A stretch of DNA of 64,000 nt, from contig CACNCD010000001.1 in assembly GCA_902618855.1 (NCBI GenBank), forward strand, positions 93,255-157,254, in the 5' to 3' direction. Below the pieces are notes generated by a model that was not told the DNA's origin, searched no databases, and saw only the letters and a list, made by a program, of their open reading frames with translations. The position numbers and the translations under genes are program-made. Positions 19,472-28,405 of this stretch are shown in pieces (the stretch's first letter is position 1; the number at the start of each line of letters is the position of its first letter). The stretch is from an uncultured Pelagibacteraceae bacterium (lineage in GTDB: Bacteria > Pseudomonadota > Alphaproteobacteria > Pelagibacterales > Pelagibacteraceae).

Positions 19472-20521
19472 TCAACATTTTTCTGTGATTGTTAAGTGTC
19501 CCATTTTTCTTTTTTTTTTAATATCTTTTTTTAAATAATCAAAAAAAAACTCATTATCTTTAAATTTTTTTCCTCGATAAGCTGTAATATTGTCACCCAA
19601 TAAATTGATCATTTTGGCATTAAAGTTTTTTTTGATTTTAATTTGTTCTAAGCCACAAATTGCTCTTATGTGATTTTCAAACTGACTAATATTATGACTG
19701 TTAATTGTTAAATGACCTGAATTATGAACCCTCGGGGCGATTTCATTGACGTAAAGATTATTGTTTTTATCCACAAAATATTCAACACATAGCGTTCCTA
19801 TGTAATTTAATTCTTCCGAAATTCTTACTGCCCAATCCATTGATTTTTCTAAAATTTTTCCATTTATATCAGCGGGTATTTTTGAATATTTTAATATTTG
19901 ATCTTCATGAACATTTTCAATTGGTTCATATATTTCATATTTTGATTTATCGAATCTTGTAATAATTACTGAAATTTCCTTTTTTAAATTTATTATTTTT
20001 TCTAAAATAAATTCATTATTAAAATCTGGTTTCAGATTATTTAATTCATCAGCCGTTTCTATTTTATATTGACCTTTTCCATCATAACCCATTGTACAAG
20101 TTTTTAATATTCCAGGTATTAGGTCAATTTTTGATTTTAAATCTTTATCATTTTTAACATGTACATATTGAGTTGTACTAATATTTAACTTATTCAAAAA
20201 ATCTTTTTCACTTAATCTATTTTGTATTATTTTATTAATTTTTGGATTAGGTAAAACTTTTTTATGCTTGTTTATTTTTTCTAAAGTTACAAAAGGAATA
20301 TTTTCAAATTCAAAGGTAACTAAATCTACTTTATTAACAAATTCATCTATTTTACTGTCGTTATTATAATTTCCACATATAAATTCATCAGAAAAATTTT
20401 TTGCTGGGGAATTAGCATCATCACAAAATATAATTGTTTTAATATTTATCTTCTTTGCAGCTTCAGCTAGAAGACTTCCTAGTTGTCCACCGCCGATTAT
20501 CCCAACTGTTGGATTTGTCAT
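19472..20521 (-). CDS. purK: N5-carboxyaminoimidazole ribonucleotide synthase
   Basis: This ATP-grasp enzyme of purine synthesis carboxylates AIR to N5-CAIR. The 349-aa product is of family length and shows GIIGGGQLGSLLAEAAK at the N-terminus, ILKTCTMGYDGKGQYKI and the C-terminal NEIAPRVHNSGHLTI. It follows purE with a 1-nt gap, as a two-gene purEK operon. The protein is strongly Lys/Ile/Asn-rich like its surroundings. Confidence 0.93.
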   Translation of the reverse strand: MTNPTVGIIGGGQLGSLLAEAAKKINIKTIIFCDDANSPAKNFSDEFICGNYNNDSKIDEFVNKVDLVTFEFENIPFVTLEKINKHKKVLPNPKINKIIQNRLSEKDFLNKLNISTTQYVHVKNDKDLKSKIDLIPGILKTCTMGYDGKGQYKIETADELNNLKPDFNNEFILEKIINLKKEISVIITRFDKSKYEIYEPIENVHEDQILKYSKIPADINGKILEKSMDWAVRISEELNYIGTLCVEYFVDKNNNLYVNEIAPRVHNSGHLTINSHNISQFENHIRAICGLEQIKIKKNFNAKMINLLGDNITAYRGKKFKDNEFFFDYLKKDIKKKRKMGHLTITEKC

Positions 20522-20522
20522 T

Positions 20523-21017
20523 TTACCGAGGTTTTTTTTTAACTGAATTTGTTTGTTTATCTCTCCAGAGACTTAATTTTTTTTTCAAAATTCTATCGCT
20601 GAGCGACAATATTGATGCAGCGAGAAGTCCTGCATTAATTGCCCCATCTTCTCCAATTGCAACAGTTCCAACTGGAATTCCCTTTGGCATTTGAGCTATT
20701 GATAACAGGCTATCTATACCTTTAAGTTTTTTACTTTCTATTGGAACTCCTATTACAGGAATTTTAGTTAAAGACGCTATCATACCTGGAAGATGCGCAG
20801 ATCCTCCTGCTCCAGCAATAATAACTGAAAACCCATTTTTTTCAGACGATTTAGCAAATTCATACATTCTTTTAGGAGTTCTATGCGCAGATACTATTTT
20901 GGTTTCGTATTTAATTTTAAGCATTTTCAGCACTTTTTCACTTAGTTTCATCGTAGAATAATCAGATTGACTACCCATAACTATGGCAACTTTAACGTTT
21001 TTGTTCTTGTACGGCAT
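20523..21017 (-). CDS. purE: N5-carboxyaminoimidazole ribonucleotide mutase
   Basis: This class I PurE converts N5-CAIR to CAIR. At 164 aa it has the usual length. The signature residues are IVMGSQSDYSTM (residues 12-23), IVSAHRTPKRMYEFA with the catalytic His, and IIAGAGGSAHLPGMIAS. It is first in the purEK operon and is divergent from the gene at 21067 across about 50 nt. Confidence 0.95.
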   Translation of the reverse strand: MPYKNKNVKVAIVMGSQSDYSTMKLSEKVLKMLKIKYETKIVSAHRTPKRMYEFAKSSEKNGFSVIIAGAGGSAHLPGMIASLTKIPVIGVPIESKKLKGIDSLLSIAQMPKGIPVGTVAIGEDGAINAGLLAASILSLSDRILKKKLSLWRDKQTNSVKKKPR

Positions 21018-21066
21018 TTTTATCTTTTAATATCAAAAAATTTATCACTAATATATATCTAAAAAT

Positions 21067-22035
21067 ATGAATTATAAAATTGATAATCTACAATATTGCA
21101 AATGGTCAAGAGAAGTATTTAAAATTAACCGTGAGGCAGGACTCGATGCAGTTCATGTCACTGTAGTTTATCATGAGGATTATGATGAATTTTTAGCAAG
21201 GGTTAAGGAGTGGGATAAACATTTTCAAGAAAATTCAGATTTAATTTTTTTAGGAAAATCGCATGAAGATATAGAGAGGGCAAAATTAGAGAAAAAAACT
21301 GCAATTTTTTTTGGTTTTCAGAATTGTTCGCCAATTGAGGATGATATAGGGCTTGTAGAAAAAATTTATGAAAATGGATGTCGGTTTATGCAACTTACTT
21401 ATAACAATCAGTCTCTTTTAGCGACCGGTTGTTATGAGAAAAACGATAGTGGTGTTACAAATTTTGGAAAGGAAGCTATTAGAGAAATGAATAGATTAGG
21501 TATAGTGATTGATATGTCTCACTCTGGCGAAAAAAGTACATTAGATGCAATTGAGATAAGCGATAAACCTATAGCTATTACTCATGCAAATCCAAATTTT
21601 TGGTATAAGGCTTTAAGAAATAAATCAGATCAACTTTTAAAAACTTTAAGTGAAAGCGGAGGAATGTTAGGTCTATCTTTATATTCTCATCATTTAAAAA
21701 ACGGAAGTGATTGTACTTTAGATAGTTTTTGTGAGATGGCAGCAAAAACTTGTGAACTTATGGGAGTTAAAAATGTTGGAATTGGATCTGATCTCTGTCT
21801 AAATCAACCTGACAGTATTGTTGAATGGATGCGGAATGGAACTTGGGCAAAGAAAAAAAATTATGGAGAGGGATCAAAAAAAAAACCAGGTTTTCCTAAA
21901 CAACCTGATTGGTTTATAGATGCTAGAGGATTTAAAAATTTAGAAAATGGACTAAAGAAAGTAGGGTTTAACGAAATGGAAGTTAACAATATATTGGGTA
22001 ACAATTGGTATAATTTTTACAAAGGTATAAATTAG
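21067..22035 (+). CDS. Peptidase M19 (renal dipeptidase)-like protein with altered metal site
   Basis: This 322-aa TIM-barrel protein is related to membrane dipeptidases. SHSGEKSTLDAI (from residue 151), THANP (172-176) and GIGSDL (238-243) match three metal-site regions of M19. The usual N-terminal HxD motif is replaced by DNLQYC (6-11), and the Glu that bridges the two zincs appears as Gln in FGFQN. A normal binuclear zinc site is therefore doubtful, and the activity may differ. It begins a tightly overlapping four-gene operon. No signal peptide is seen, so it is probably cytosolic. Confidence 0.8.
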   Translation: MNYKIDNLQYCKWSREVFKINREAGLDAVHVTVVYHEDYDEFLARVKEWDKHFQENSDLIFLGKSHEDIERAKLEKKTAIFFGFQNCSPIEDDIGLVEKIYENGCRFMQLTYNNQSLLATGCYEKNDSGVTNFGKEAIREMNRLGIVIDMSHSGEKSTLDAIEISDKPIAITHANPNFWYKALRNKSDQLLKTLSESGGMLGLSLYSHHLKNGSDCTLDSFCEMAAKTCELMGVKNVGIGSDLCLNQPDSIVEWMRNGTWAKKKNYGEGSKKKPGFPKQPDWFIDARGFKNLENGLKKVGFNEMEVNNILGNNWYNFYKGIN

Positions 22036-23696
22036 TGGAAGTTAAACTTAGAGATCCAAAAATTGTCATGAAGTTGTCAAAACTTGGATCATTTCATCAA
22101 TCAAAATTATCATTTTTGAGATCATTTTTAAAAGAGTTTAGTGATTGGGATTTTAAAAGAGACTTATTTGATTTAGATGAGAATGGATATGGAAAAGCTG
22201 TTTATTCCTTAAAAAAAAATAATAAAATTTATTCCTTAGTTTGTTTTGCGAATAAATTAAGTGATTTAGAAAGATCTGATAGAGTAATAGCAACTAAATG
22301 GGACGCTGCTTTTACTTTACATGATGGAATTCCTACAAAAACAGATATAGAAAGACTGCAAAAAAATGTACCAAAACAAGAAGTTGGCAGACTCTCTTAT
22401 AAAGAATTAACTCTATCTAGAGCAAATAAATCAATTAGAATTTTTAACTATATTGTTGAATGCTTATCTAAAGGCAAACAACCAGATAAAAAAAAAGTTT
22501 TTGATGTGGGGTATTTATATAGAACTACAGCAGTTTATGGTTCAGGAAAATTTGGATTAGCAGATAGATTTAGAATAAAAAATAGAAATGAAATATGTGG
22601 TCCGTTCAGGTTAGAAATGATGTTAGTTTATTTAGTTAGACAATTTACTTTTGATCAAGTTAATCATATTGCTAAGCAAAAAAATCCTGGTAGAGCTGTA
22701 GAACTTGATAAGGAGATCTGCAGAAATCTCGGCATAGGAAATTCTACTGGATTAGGAATGGCTCCTTTTATAGTTAATCATCCAACACTCTTAAATAATT
22801 GGATTATGTCTAGAGAAATGTCTCTTAAAAAAATAAGGGAAATCAAAAATGTAAAAAATCAGGACGCAGAAATTTTTAAAGATATTTTAAAAAAATCACT
22901 TAAAAATATATCCTTTTGGAATACAGAAAGCGAATTCCAAAAAAAAAAAATAGTAGGTCTATATAAAGATTTAAAAAAATTGATTGATTTTTTGGACAAA
23001 GATTTTGATTTTAAAAAAGATTATCCCTTTAATGATTTATATGTATGGTGTGAAAAAAATCTTAAAGACGAGTGTATTGAATATGCCGTTTCAACATTTA
23101 TGGAGCCATATGATGATATTATTAACCCTTTCATTTATCAAATGAGTGCAGATGAAGATAAATATTTTACAATTCCTGCACAAAAAAATATTGAAAATTT
23201 ACGTAGTATAATAGAAAAAAATTATTCAGAAATTCTTAAAATTGATTTTTCAAAAGAGGAAAATAATCAAAATTTTTGGTTTATATCAAAAAATAAAGAA
23301 GAGCCAAGATTGGCAGATAGATACAAAGAGCAAGGTGCAGAATTAGAACAGCCACTTGCAATTGCAAGGGACATTTCAAGGCTTTATCAAAGAATTTCAA
23401 AAATAAAAAATTCATTAAGTGTCGGAAAATTTTTAATTGAAAATAACGATTTAAGACATGCAATAAGAAGAGTATTTATCTCTGAATTTTTTCCATACTC
23501 AGAGATTCAAGATAATACCATTGGTTCAAAATTAATGCCTATAGACATGTTAAGATTAAAACTATCTTTCTTTGGCGCAGTTAAGTTTGATCCAAGATCA
23601 GATAAGTGGTTAAGAATTTGTATGTTTCAGGGAGCGCCTTTACCAAATGAACGTCAATCTTATGATAGTGGATGGATTTATAATTCTATTAATTAA
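22035..23696 (+). CDS. Uncharacterised conserved-looking 553-aa protein
   Basis: This is a long soluble protein with no transmembrane segment and no motif I can tie to a function. It starts at GTG, overlapping the previous stop (TAG) by 1 nt. Features include a glycine-rich stretch NLGIGNSTGLGMAPFIVNHP (near residue 230), many charged helical segments, and a basic C-terminal part with RHAIRRVFISEFFPYSEIQ. It ends 1 nt into the following gene. Continuous coupling with an M19-like protein and DUF3726 suggests one complex or pathway. A run of twelve A residues occurs inside the gene (22939-22950). Confidence 0.8.
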   Translation: MEVKLRDPKIVMKLSKLGSFHQSKLSFLRSFLKEFSDWDFKRDLFDLDENGYGKAVYSLKKNNKIYSLVCFANKLSDLERSDRVIATKWDAAFTLHDGIPTKTDIERLQKNVPKQEVGRLSYKELTLSRANKSIRIFNYIVECLSKGKQPDKKKVFDVGYLYRTTAVYGSGKFGLADRFRIKNRNEICGPFRLEMMLVYLVRQFTFDQVNHIAKQKNPGRAVELDKEICRNLGIGNSTGLGMAPFIVNHPTLLNNWIMSREMSLKKIREIKNVKNQDAEIFKDILKKSLKNISFWNTESEFQKKKIVGLYKDLKKLIDFLDKDFDFKKDYPFNDLYVWCEKNLKDECIEYAVSTFMEPYDDIINPFIYQMSADEDKYFTIPAQKNIENLRSIIEKNYSEILKIDFSKEENNQNFWFISKNKEEPRLADRYKEQGAELEQPLAIARDISRLYQRISKIKNSLSVGKFLIENNDLRHAIRRVFISEFFPYSEIQDNTIGSKLMPIDMLRLKLSFFGAVKFDPRSDKWLRICMFQGAPLPNERQSYDSGWIYNSIN

Positions 23697-24304
23697 TGAT
23701 AAGTTTAAGTGAAATAGATACAACAGTTAAGAGAGCAACTAAAGCAATTGGATTTTCTTGGGGTATTGCAGAGGAAGTGGGAAAATGTATTAGAACTTTA
23801 GAAATGTTTGGTTTACCTGGAATAAAAAATCTAAATCAATATTACAAAGTTTTTGCTAATAAAAAGTTTCAAAATGTAAGCCTTATAGCAAAATCAAATA
23901 TATCAAAGGTATCTTATTGCCCTATAATTTCTGGTGTAAATTTTTTAGATCAAATTCATACTTTACAAAATTTAGAAGAAATAGAATTTGAAAACTTCGG
24001 TTTTCCTATCCTTTTCATACCATTTTTAAGTAGATCTTCCGAAATAATAGGAAAAAGAATTTTTTTAAAAATTGACGATAAGGAATTTTTATTAAATTTT
24101 AATCAATCAATTTTCTCTAATTATTTTAATAAACATGTAATTGAAAATGCAAATATAATTAAAATATCTTTTATTGAAAACAAAGATTCTTTTAGTGATC
24201 AAGATTGGCAAGACCTTTATAAATTATCTGAACAAACTTTTGTAGAGGAAACAGATGAATTAAAACAAAAAGCAGCTGGTGCAGGATTAACTGATAATGA
24301 TTAA
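23696..24304 (+). CDS. DUF3726 family protein
   Basis: This 202-aa protein begins MISLSEIDTTVKRATKAIGF and continues with WGIAEEVGKCIRTLEMFGLPG, which I associate with DUF3726, a family without known function. The first 40 residues look helical and the rest mixed. It has no signal peptide and no membrane segment. It overlaps the 553-aa gene by 1 nt and the small CxxC gene by 8 nt, so it is probably made in fixed ratio with its neighbours. Confidence 0.72.
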   Translation: MISLSEIDTTVKRATKAIGFSWGIAEEVGKCIRTLEMFGLPGIKNLNQYYKVFANKKFQNVSLIAKSNISKVSYCPIISGVNFLDQIHTLQNLEEIEFENFGFPILFIPFLSRSSEIIGKRIFLKIDDKEFLLNFNQSIFSNYFNKHVIENANIIKISFIENKDSFSDQDWQDLYKLSEQTFVEETDELKQKAAGAGLTDND

Positions 24305-24449
24305 TGAAGTAGATAATAATTCAGATGAATTAAACGACATATGTGAGGATTGTAAAAAAGAGGACATAAGTGTATCTCAAAATTTAATATTAACAGGATT
24401 TAAAATTTGTGAGTCTTGTAGACTTTCAAAAAATATTTTTCCAGTTTAA
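24297..24449 (+). CDS. 50-aa protein with two CxxC motifs
   Basis: This short ORF starts at an ATG 8 nt inside the DUF3726 gene. It contains CEDC (residues 16-19) and CESC (38-41), spaced like a small zinc ribbon, flanked by acidic residues. Its stop overlaps the convergent Yip1 gene by 4 nt. Translational coupling and the paired Cys motifs make it likely to be real. It could bind zinc and act as a small subunit of the upstream proteins, but no family was recognised. Confidence 0.6.
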   Translation: MINEVDNNSDELNDICEDCKKEDISVSQNLILTGFKICESCRLSKNIFPV

Positions 24450-24997
24450 CTTATAGTGCTTACTGGTAAAGAATTTAATCTGCTCATAACAAAAGATATA
24501 GAGATGAAAGCAATTATTAAAAACGATAAAATTACTACTCCAAAAGCTTTAAAATTTGATTTTAGATTTAATGTTTGCTTAGTTGCGATTATTAATCCTG
24601 CAAATATCCAAAATTGAGTAATAAAAATTATTGGAATTAATAAATCAGGTGTTACAGCAAAAAATCTTAATATCCCAGGTGCATGAGCATATCCAACGCT
24701 TATTAAAACTTTCTTAAAAGGAACTTTGGTGTCTTTATCGGGGAACAATTTAACGCCAATAACATATATAAATAATGCCCAAACTAACCAAGTAAAAATT
24801 GCAGTCAAACCAGATAAGCCAATTGCTGTTTTTACAATTGTGTTTGCAGCAACAGCGCCAGCTACACCATCTAATATCATTATAAGACCAGCAAAATATA
24901 TTGCTGCTTCACCAAAATTAGAATTATCCCGATAAAGAGTCTTATCTAATTTTAAGGAACGAAAAAAAATATTTAAAAACTCTCCAAACATGTTCAA
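24446..24997 (-). CDS. Yip1-family integral membrane protein
   Basis: This 183-aa membrane protein has about five hydrophobic segments (roughly residues 30-55, 60-80, 95-120, 120-140 and 150-175) in the arrangement of bacterial Yip1-domain proteins, including FTWLVWALFIYVIGVKLF and SVGYAHAPGILRFF. Function in bacteria is unclear. It follows an alpha/beta hydrolase gene with a 4-nt ATGA overlap and is probably co-transcribed with it. Confidence 0.75.
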   Translation of the reverse strand: MNMFGEFLNIFFRSLKLDKTLYRDNSNFGEAAIYFAGLIMILDGVAGAVAANTIVKTAIGLSGLTAIFTWLVWALFIYVIGVKLFPDKDTKVPFKKVLISVGYAHAPGILRFFAVTPDLLIPIIFITQFWIFAGLIIATKQTLNLKSNFKAFGVVILSFLIIAFISISFVMSRLNSLPVSTIS

Positions 24998-25653
24998 AAT
25001 AATGTAGTCTCTTTTTTAATATATTTATTCAAAACTTTAGTTAAACTCTCTTCTGATTTTGCGAAAAAATGGTTTGCATCATTGACTGGTTGAAATTCAA
25101 CTTTTATTCCCTTTTGTGATGATAATCTTTTATTTAATTCATCAATTGATTCAATAGGAACTAACTCGTCCTTTTTACCATAAACCATTAAACCCGAGGT
25201 AGGGCAAGGTGATAAAAAAGAAAAATCATACACATTTGGTTGAGGAGAAATAGCAATAAATCTATTTATCTCTGGTCTTCTCATCAATAATTGCATAGCT
25301 ATCAAAGATCCAAAAGAAAAACCTGATATCCAGCATTGCGAATTATCAAAATTTTCTTTTTCTAACCAATCCAAAGCTGCAGCTGCATCAGCCAATTCAC
25401 CTTGTCCGTTATCAAAATCTCCATCACTTTTTCCTACCCCTCTAAAGTTAACTCTACAAACTGAAAAATCATTATCCATAAATGAGTGAAAAGTTTCCAC
25501 AACAACTTTATTATTCATTGTACCTCCGTATTGCGGATGTGGTTGAAGCACTAAAGCAATAGGTGATGTATTTTTTTTACTTTTAAAATATTTTGCTTCA
25601 AGTCTTCCTGCGGGACCAGGAATAAATATTTCTACAATTTTATTCTTATCCAT
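24994..25653 (-). CDS. Alpha/beta hydrolase (COG2945 type)
   Basis: This 219-aa cytosolic hydrolase has the nucleophile elbow SGFSFGSLIAM (Ser about residue 107), an early LQPHPQYGGTMNNKVV segment with the HPQYGG motif of this branch, NFRGVGKSDG, and a C-terminal catalytic His in DANHFF. The group is annotated as esterase- or dienelactone-hydrolase-like, and the natural substrate is unknown. The divergent spacer of 147 nt upstream contains the suf promoter. Confidence 0.82.
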   Translation of the reverse strand: MDKNKIVEIFIPGPAGRLEAKYFKSKKNTSPIALVLQPHPQYGGTMNNKVVVETFHSFMDNDFSVCRVNFRGVGKSDGDFDNGQGELADAAAALDWLEKENFDNSQCWISGFSFGSLIAMQLLMRRPEINRFIAISPQPNVYDFSFLSPCPTSGLMVYGKKDELVPIESIDELNKRLSSQKGIKVEFQPVNDANHFFAKSEESLTKVLNKYIKKETTLF

Positions 25654-25748
25654 AAATGCAATTGATAATTAATCTCAAAAATTTTTAAGTTATTAAAAAT
25701 ATGTCTACCATATGTGGGTGACAAATTGCTATTTTTAATTATATAAAC

Positions 25749-25778
25749 TTGACTATTTTAGTATGGTATATATATAAA
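25749..25778 (+). promoter_or_regulatory. suf operon promoter with probable IscR operator
   Basis: TTGACTATTTTAGTATGGTA, starting at 25749, combines a good -35 box (TTGACT) with an imperfect dyad that resembles the type 1 IscR site (TTGACTA-AT-rich-TAGT). A TATATA or TATAAA -10 box follows 16-18 nt later. The first gene downstream is an IscR-like regulator, so autoregulation is expected: Fe-S-loaded IscR would repress when clusters are plentiful. The match is by eye. Confidence 0.55.
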
Positions 25779-25800
25779 CTCCTGCAATTAAAGGATTTTT

Positions 25801-26226
25801 ATGAAACTTAGTACAAAAGGAAGATATGCTGTGATGGCACTGGCAGATATAGCCAAGTTTGATGGTGAAAGACCTGTATCGCTTAGAGATATATCTCTTA
25901 GACAAGGTATATCATTGCTTTATTTAGAGCAGATTTTTTCAATGCTAAAAAAAAATCAAATTGTAACGAGTGTTAGGGGTTCCAATGGTGGTTATAAATT
26001 AACTAAAAGTCCTGAACAAATAAAAATTTCAAATATTTTTTCTGCAGTTCAAGAAAATATTAAAACAGTTGGATGTAAAAAAGAATCCAAAAAAGGTTGT
26101 AATGGAAAGTCTGCAAAATGCATTACGCACAACTTATGGGATGAGTTGGAACTACATATAAACGAATTTTTTAACAAAAAGAATCTTAGTGATTTAGTTA
26201 AGGGTAAAAATGAAAACAGAGTCTAG
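25801..26226 (+). CDS. iscR: Rrf2-family Fe-S-sensing regulator (IscR-like)
   Basis: This 141-aa winged-helix transcription factor has the Rrf2 start [18 protein letters not shown] and the recognition region [18 protein letters not shown]. Cys92, Cys100, Cys107 and His110 lie where IscR binds its [2Fe-2S] cluster, with slightly wider spacing than in E. coli. A good SD (AGGA) precedes the ATG. It leads the suf operon and overlaps sufB by 17 nt, so it probably controls its own operon from the dyad at 25749. Confidence 0.9.
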   Translation: MKLSTKGRYAVMALADIAKFDGERPVSLRDISLRQGISLLYLEQIFSMLKKNQIVTSVRGSNGGYKLTKSPEQIKISNIFSAVQENIKTVGCKKESKKGCNGKSAKCITHNLWDELELHINEFFNKKNLSDLVKGKNENRV

Positions 26227-27670
26227 TCAAAATTCTCGAGAAAAAGAAATTGAGAAGTTAAAAAAATACAAATACGGATTTTCAACTGATATAGAAAATA
26301 CTAAAGCTCCAAAGGGATTAAATGAGGAAGTAATTAGATTTATTTCTAATATTAAAAAAGAACCAAAATGGCTTTTAGATTGGAGATTGAAAGCATATCA
26401 AAGACTTAAAGTTCTAAAAGAACCAAACTGGCAAAAGCCAAAATATCCAAAAATAAACTATCAAGATTTGTATTATTATTCAGCTCCAAAAAGCTTTAAA
26501 GAAAAACCCAAAAGTTTAGATGAACTGGATCCTAAATTATTAGAAACTTATAAAAAATTAGGTATACCTTTGCAGGAACAAAAAAGATTAAATAATATAG
26601 CTGTAGATGCAGTTTTCGACTCAGTTTCTGTTGCAACTACTTTTAAAGATAAATTAACTGAAAAAGGAATAATATTTTGTTCTATATCTGAAGCGATACA
26701 AAAACATCCTGAACTTGTAAAAAAATATTTAGGATCTGTTATACCTTTAACGGATCATTTTTTTGCAACATTAAACTCAGCGGTATTTACAGATGGTTCA
26801 TTTGTGTATGTGCCTCCAGGAGTAAGATGTCCAATGGAATTATCAACATACTTTAGAATTAATGCATCTGACACAGGACAATTCGAAAGAACTTTGATCA
26901 TAGCTGATAAAGGGAGTTATGTAAGTTATCTAGAAGGTTGTACAGCTCCAATGCGAGATGAAAATCAATTACATGCAGCAAATGTTGAATTAATTGCTCT
27001 TGATGATGCAGAAATAAAATATTCTACAGTTCAAAATTGGTATCCAGGTGACAAAGATGGGAAGGGTGGCATATATAACTTTGTAACTAAAAGAGGACTT
27101 TGCAAAGGAATAAATTCAAAAATTTCGTGGACGCAAGTAGAAACAGGTTCAGCAATTACATGGAAATATCCAAGTTGTATTTTAAAAGGCGATAATTCAA
27201 TTGGAGAATTTTATTCTATCGCAATAACTAATAATCATCAAAAGGCTGATACTGGCACTAAAATGATTCATTTGGGAAAAAATACTAAGAGTAAAATTAT
27301 TTCTAAAGGTATAAGCGCTGGGTTTTCAGATATGACATACAGAGGATTAGTCGATATTTCTAAAAAGGCAGATAACTCAAGAAATTATACTCAATGCGAT
27401 TCACTTCTTATGGGCAATAAATGTGGCGCTCACACTGTTCCTTACATTACAAATAAAAACTCTGGATCAAATTTAGCTCATGAGGCTACCACATCAAAAA
27501 TTAGCGAGGAGCAGTTACATTATTGTCAACAAAGGGGTTTGAATTCCGAAGAAGCTGTAGGATTAATTGTTAATGGTTTTTGTAAAGAAGTTCTTCAACA
27601 GTTACCGATGGAGTTTGCGGTAGAAGCTCAAAAATTAGTAGGAATTAGCTTAGAGGGGAGCGTGGGTTAA
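26210..27670 (+). CDS. sufB: Fe-S cluster assembly scaffold SufB
   Basis: SufB is the central scaffold of the SufBC2D complex that builds Fe-S clusters. The 486-aa product shows the family landmarks [38 protein letters not shown] with a conserved Cys, and the C-terminal [20 protein letters not shown] with the Glu/Cys region used in cluster assembly. It is the second gene of the operon and is followed directly by sufC. Confidence 0.97.
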   Translation: MKTESSQNSREKEIEKLKKYKYGFSTDIENTKAPKGLNEEVIRFISNIKKEPKWLLDWRLKAYQRLKVLKEPNWQKPKYPKINYQDLYYYSAPKSFKEKPKSLDELDPKLLETYKKLGIPLQEQKRLNNIAVDAVFDSVSVATTFKDKLTEKGIIFCSISEAIQKHPELVKKYLGSVIPLTDHFFATLNSAVFTDGSFVYVPPGVRCPMELSTYFRINASDTGQFERTLIIADKGSYVSYLEGCTAPMRDENQLHAANVELIALDDAEIKYSTVQNWYPGDKDGKGGIYNFVTKRGLCKGINSKISWTQVETGSAITWKYPSCILKGDNSIGEFYSIAITNNHQKADTGTKMIHLGKNTKSKIISKGISAGFSDMTYRGLVDISKKADNSRNYTQCDSLLMGNKCGAHTVPYITNKNSGSNLAHEATTSKISEEQLHYCQQRGLNSEEAVGLIVNGFCKEVLQQLPMEFAVEAQKLVGISLEGSVG

Positions 27671-28405
27671 GTGCTTAAAATTAATAATTTAAAAGCTAAA
27701 GTTGGAGAAAAATCTATTTTAAATGATTTTTCACTAGATATAAAACCAGGTGAAGTGCATGCAATTATGGGGCCTAATGGATCTGGAAAAAGCACTTTGT
27801 CAAATATTTTGTCAGGAAAAAAAGGGTATGATGTATCCGGTGAAATAAAATTTGAGGGTATCGATCTATTTTCACTCGAGACCGAAGAGAGAGCTCATAA
27901 AGGTATTTTTTTAGCATTTCAATATCCATTAGAAATACCTGGGGTAAATACAAATATATTTTTAAAAACTTCTCTTAATGCAATCAGAAAAGCCAGGGGA
28001 GAAAAAGAGTTAGATGCTCTAGAATTTTTAAAGTTAGTTAAGCAAAAATCAAAAGAATTAAAATTTGATGAGGAAAAACTAAATAGACAATTAAATGTTG
28101 GTTTTTCTGGTGGTGAAAAGAAAAAGAACGAAATTTTACAAATGTCAATTTTAAATCCTAAACTTTCTATATTAGATGAAACAGATTCAGGACTAGATAT
28201 AGATGCACTTAAAACTGTTGCACAAGGAGTTAATGCTTTAAGAAAAAAAAATAATTCCTTTCTAATCATTACACATTATCAAAGACTTCTTGATTATATT
28301 AAACCAGATCATGTTCATGTTTTAATGAATGGAAAGATTACTAAATCAGGTGGTCCTGAACTTGCACTTGAATTAGAGAAGAAAGGTTATGAAGGTCTAA
28401 ACTAA
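27671..28405 (+). CDS. sufC: Suf system ATPase SufC
   Basis: This 244-aa ABC-type ATPase powers the SufBCD scaffold. It has Walker A GPNGSGKSTL (about residues 34-43), the Q-loop in FLAFQYPLEIPG, the SufC signature NVGFSGGEKKKNEI and Walker B LSILDETDSGLDIDAL. It starts at GTG directly after the sufB stop. It is cytosolic; there is no membrane partner. Confidence 0.97.
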   Translation: MLKINNLKAKVGEKSILNDFSLDIKPGEVHAIMGPNGSGKSTLSNILSGKKGYDVSGEIKFEGIDLFSLETEERAHKGIFLAFQYPLEIPGVNTNIFLKTSLNAIRKARGEKELDALEFLKLVKQKSKELKFDEEKLNRQLNVGFSGGEKKKNEILQMSILNPKLSILDETDSGLDIDALKTVAQGVNALRKKNNSFLIITHYQRLLDYIKPDHVHVLMNGKITKSGGPELALELEKKGYEGLN

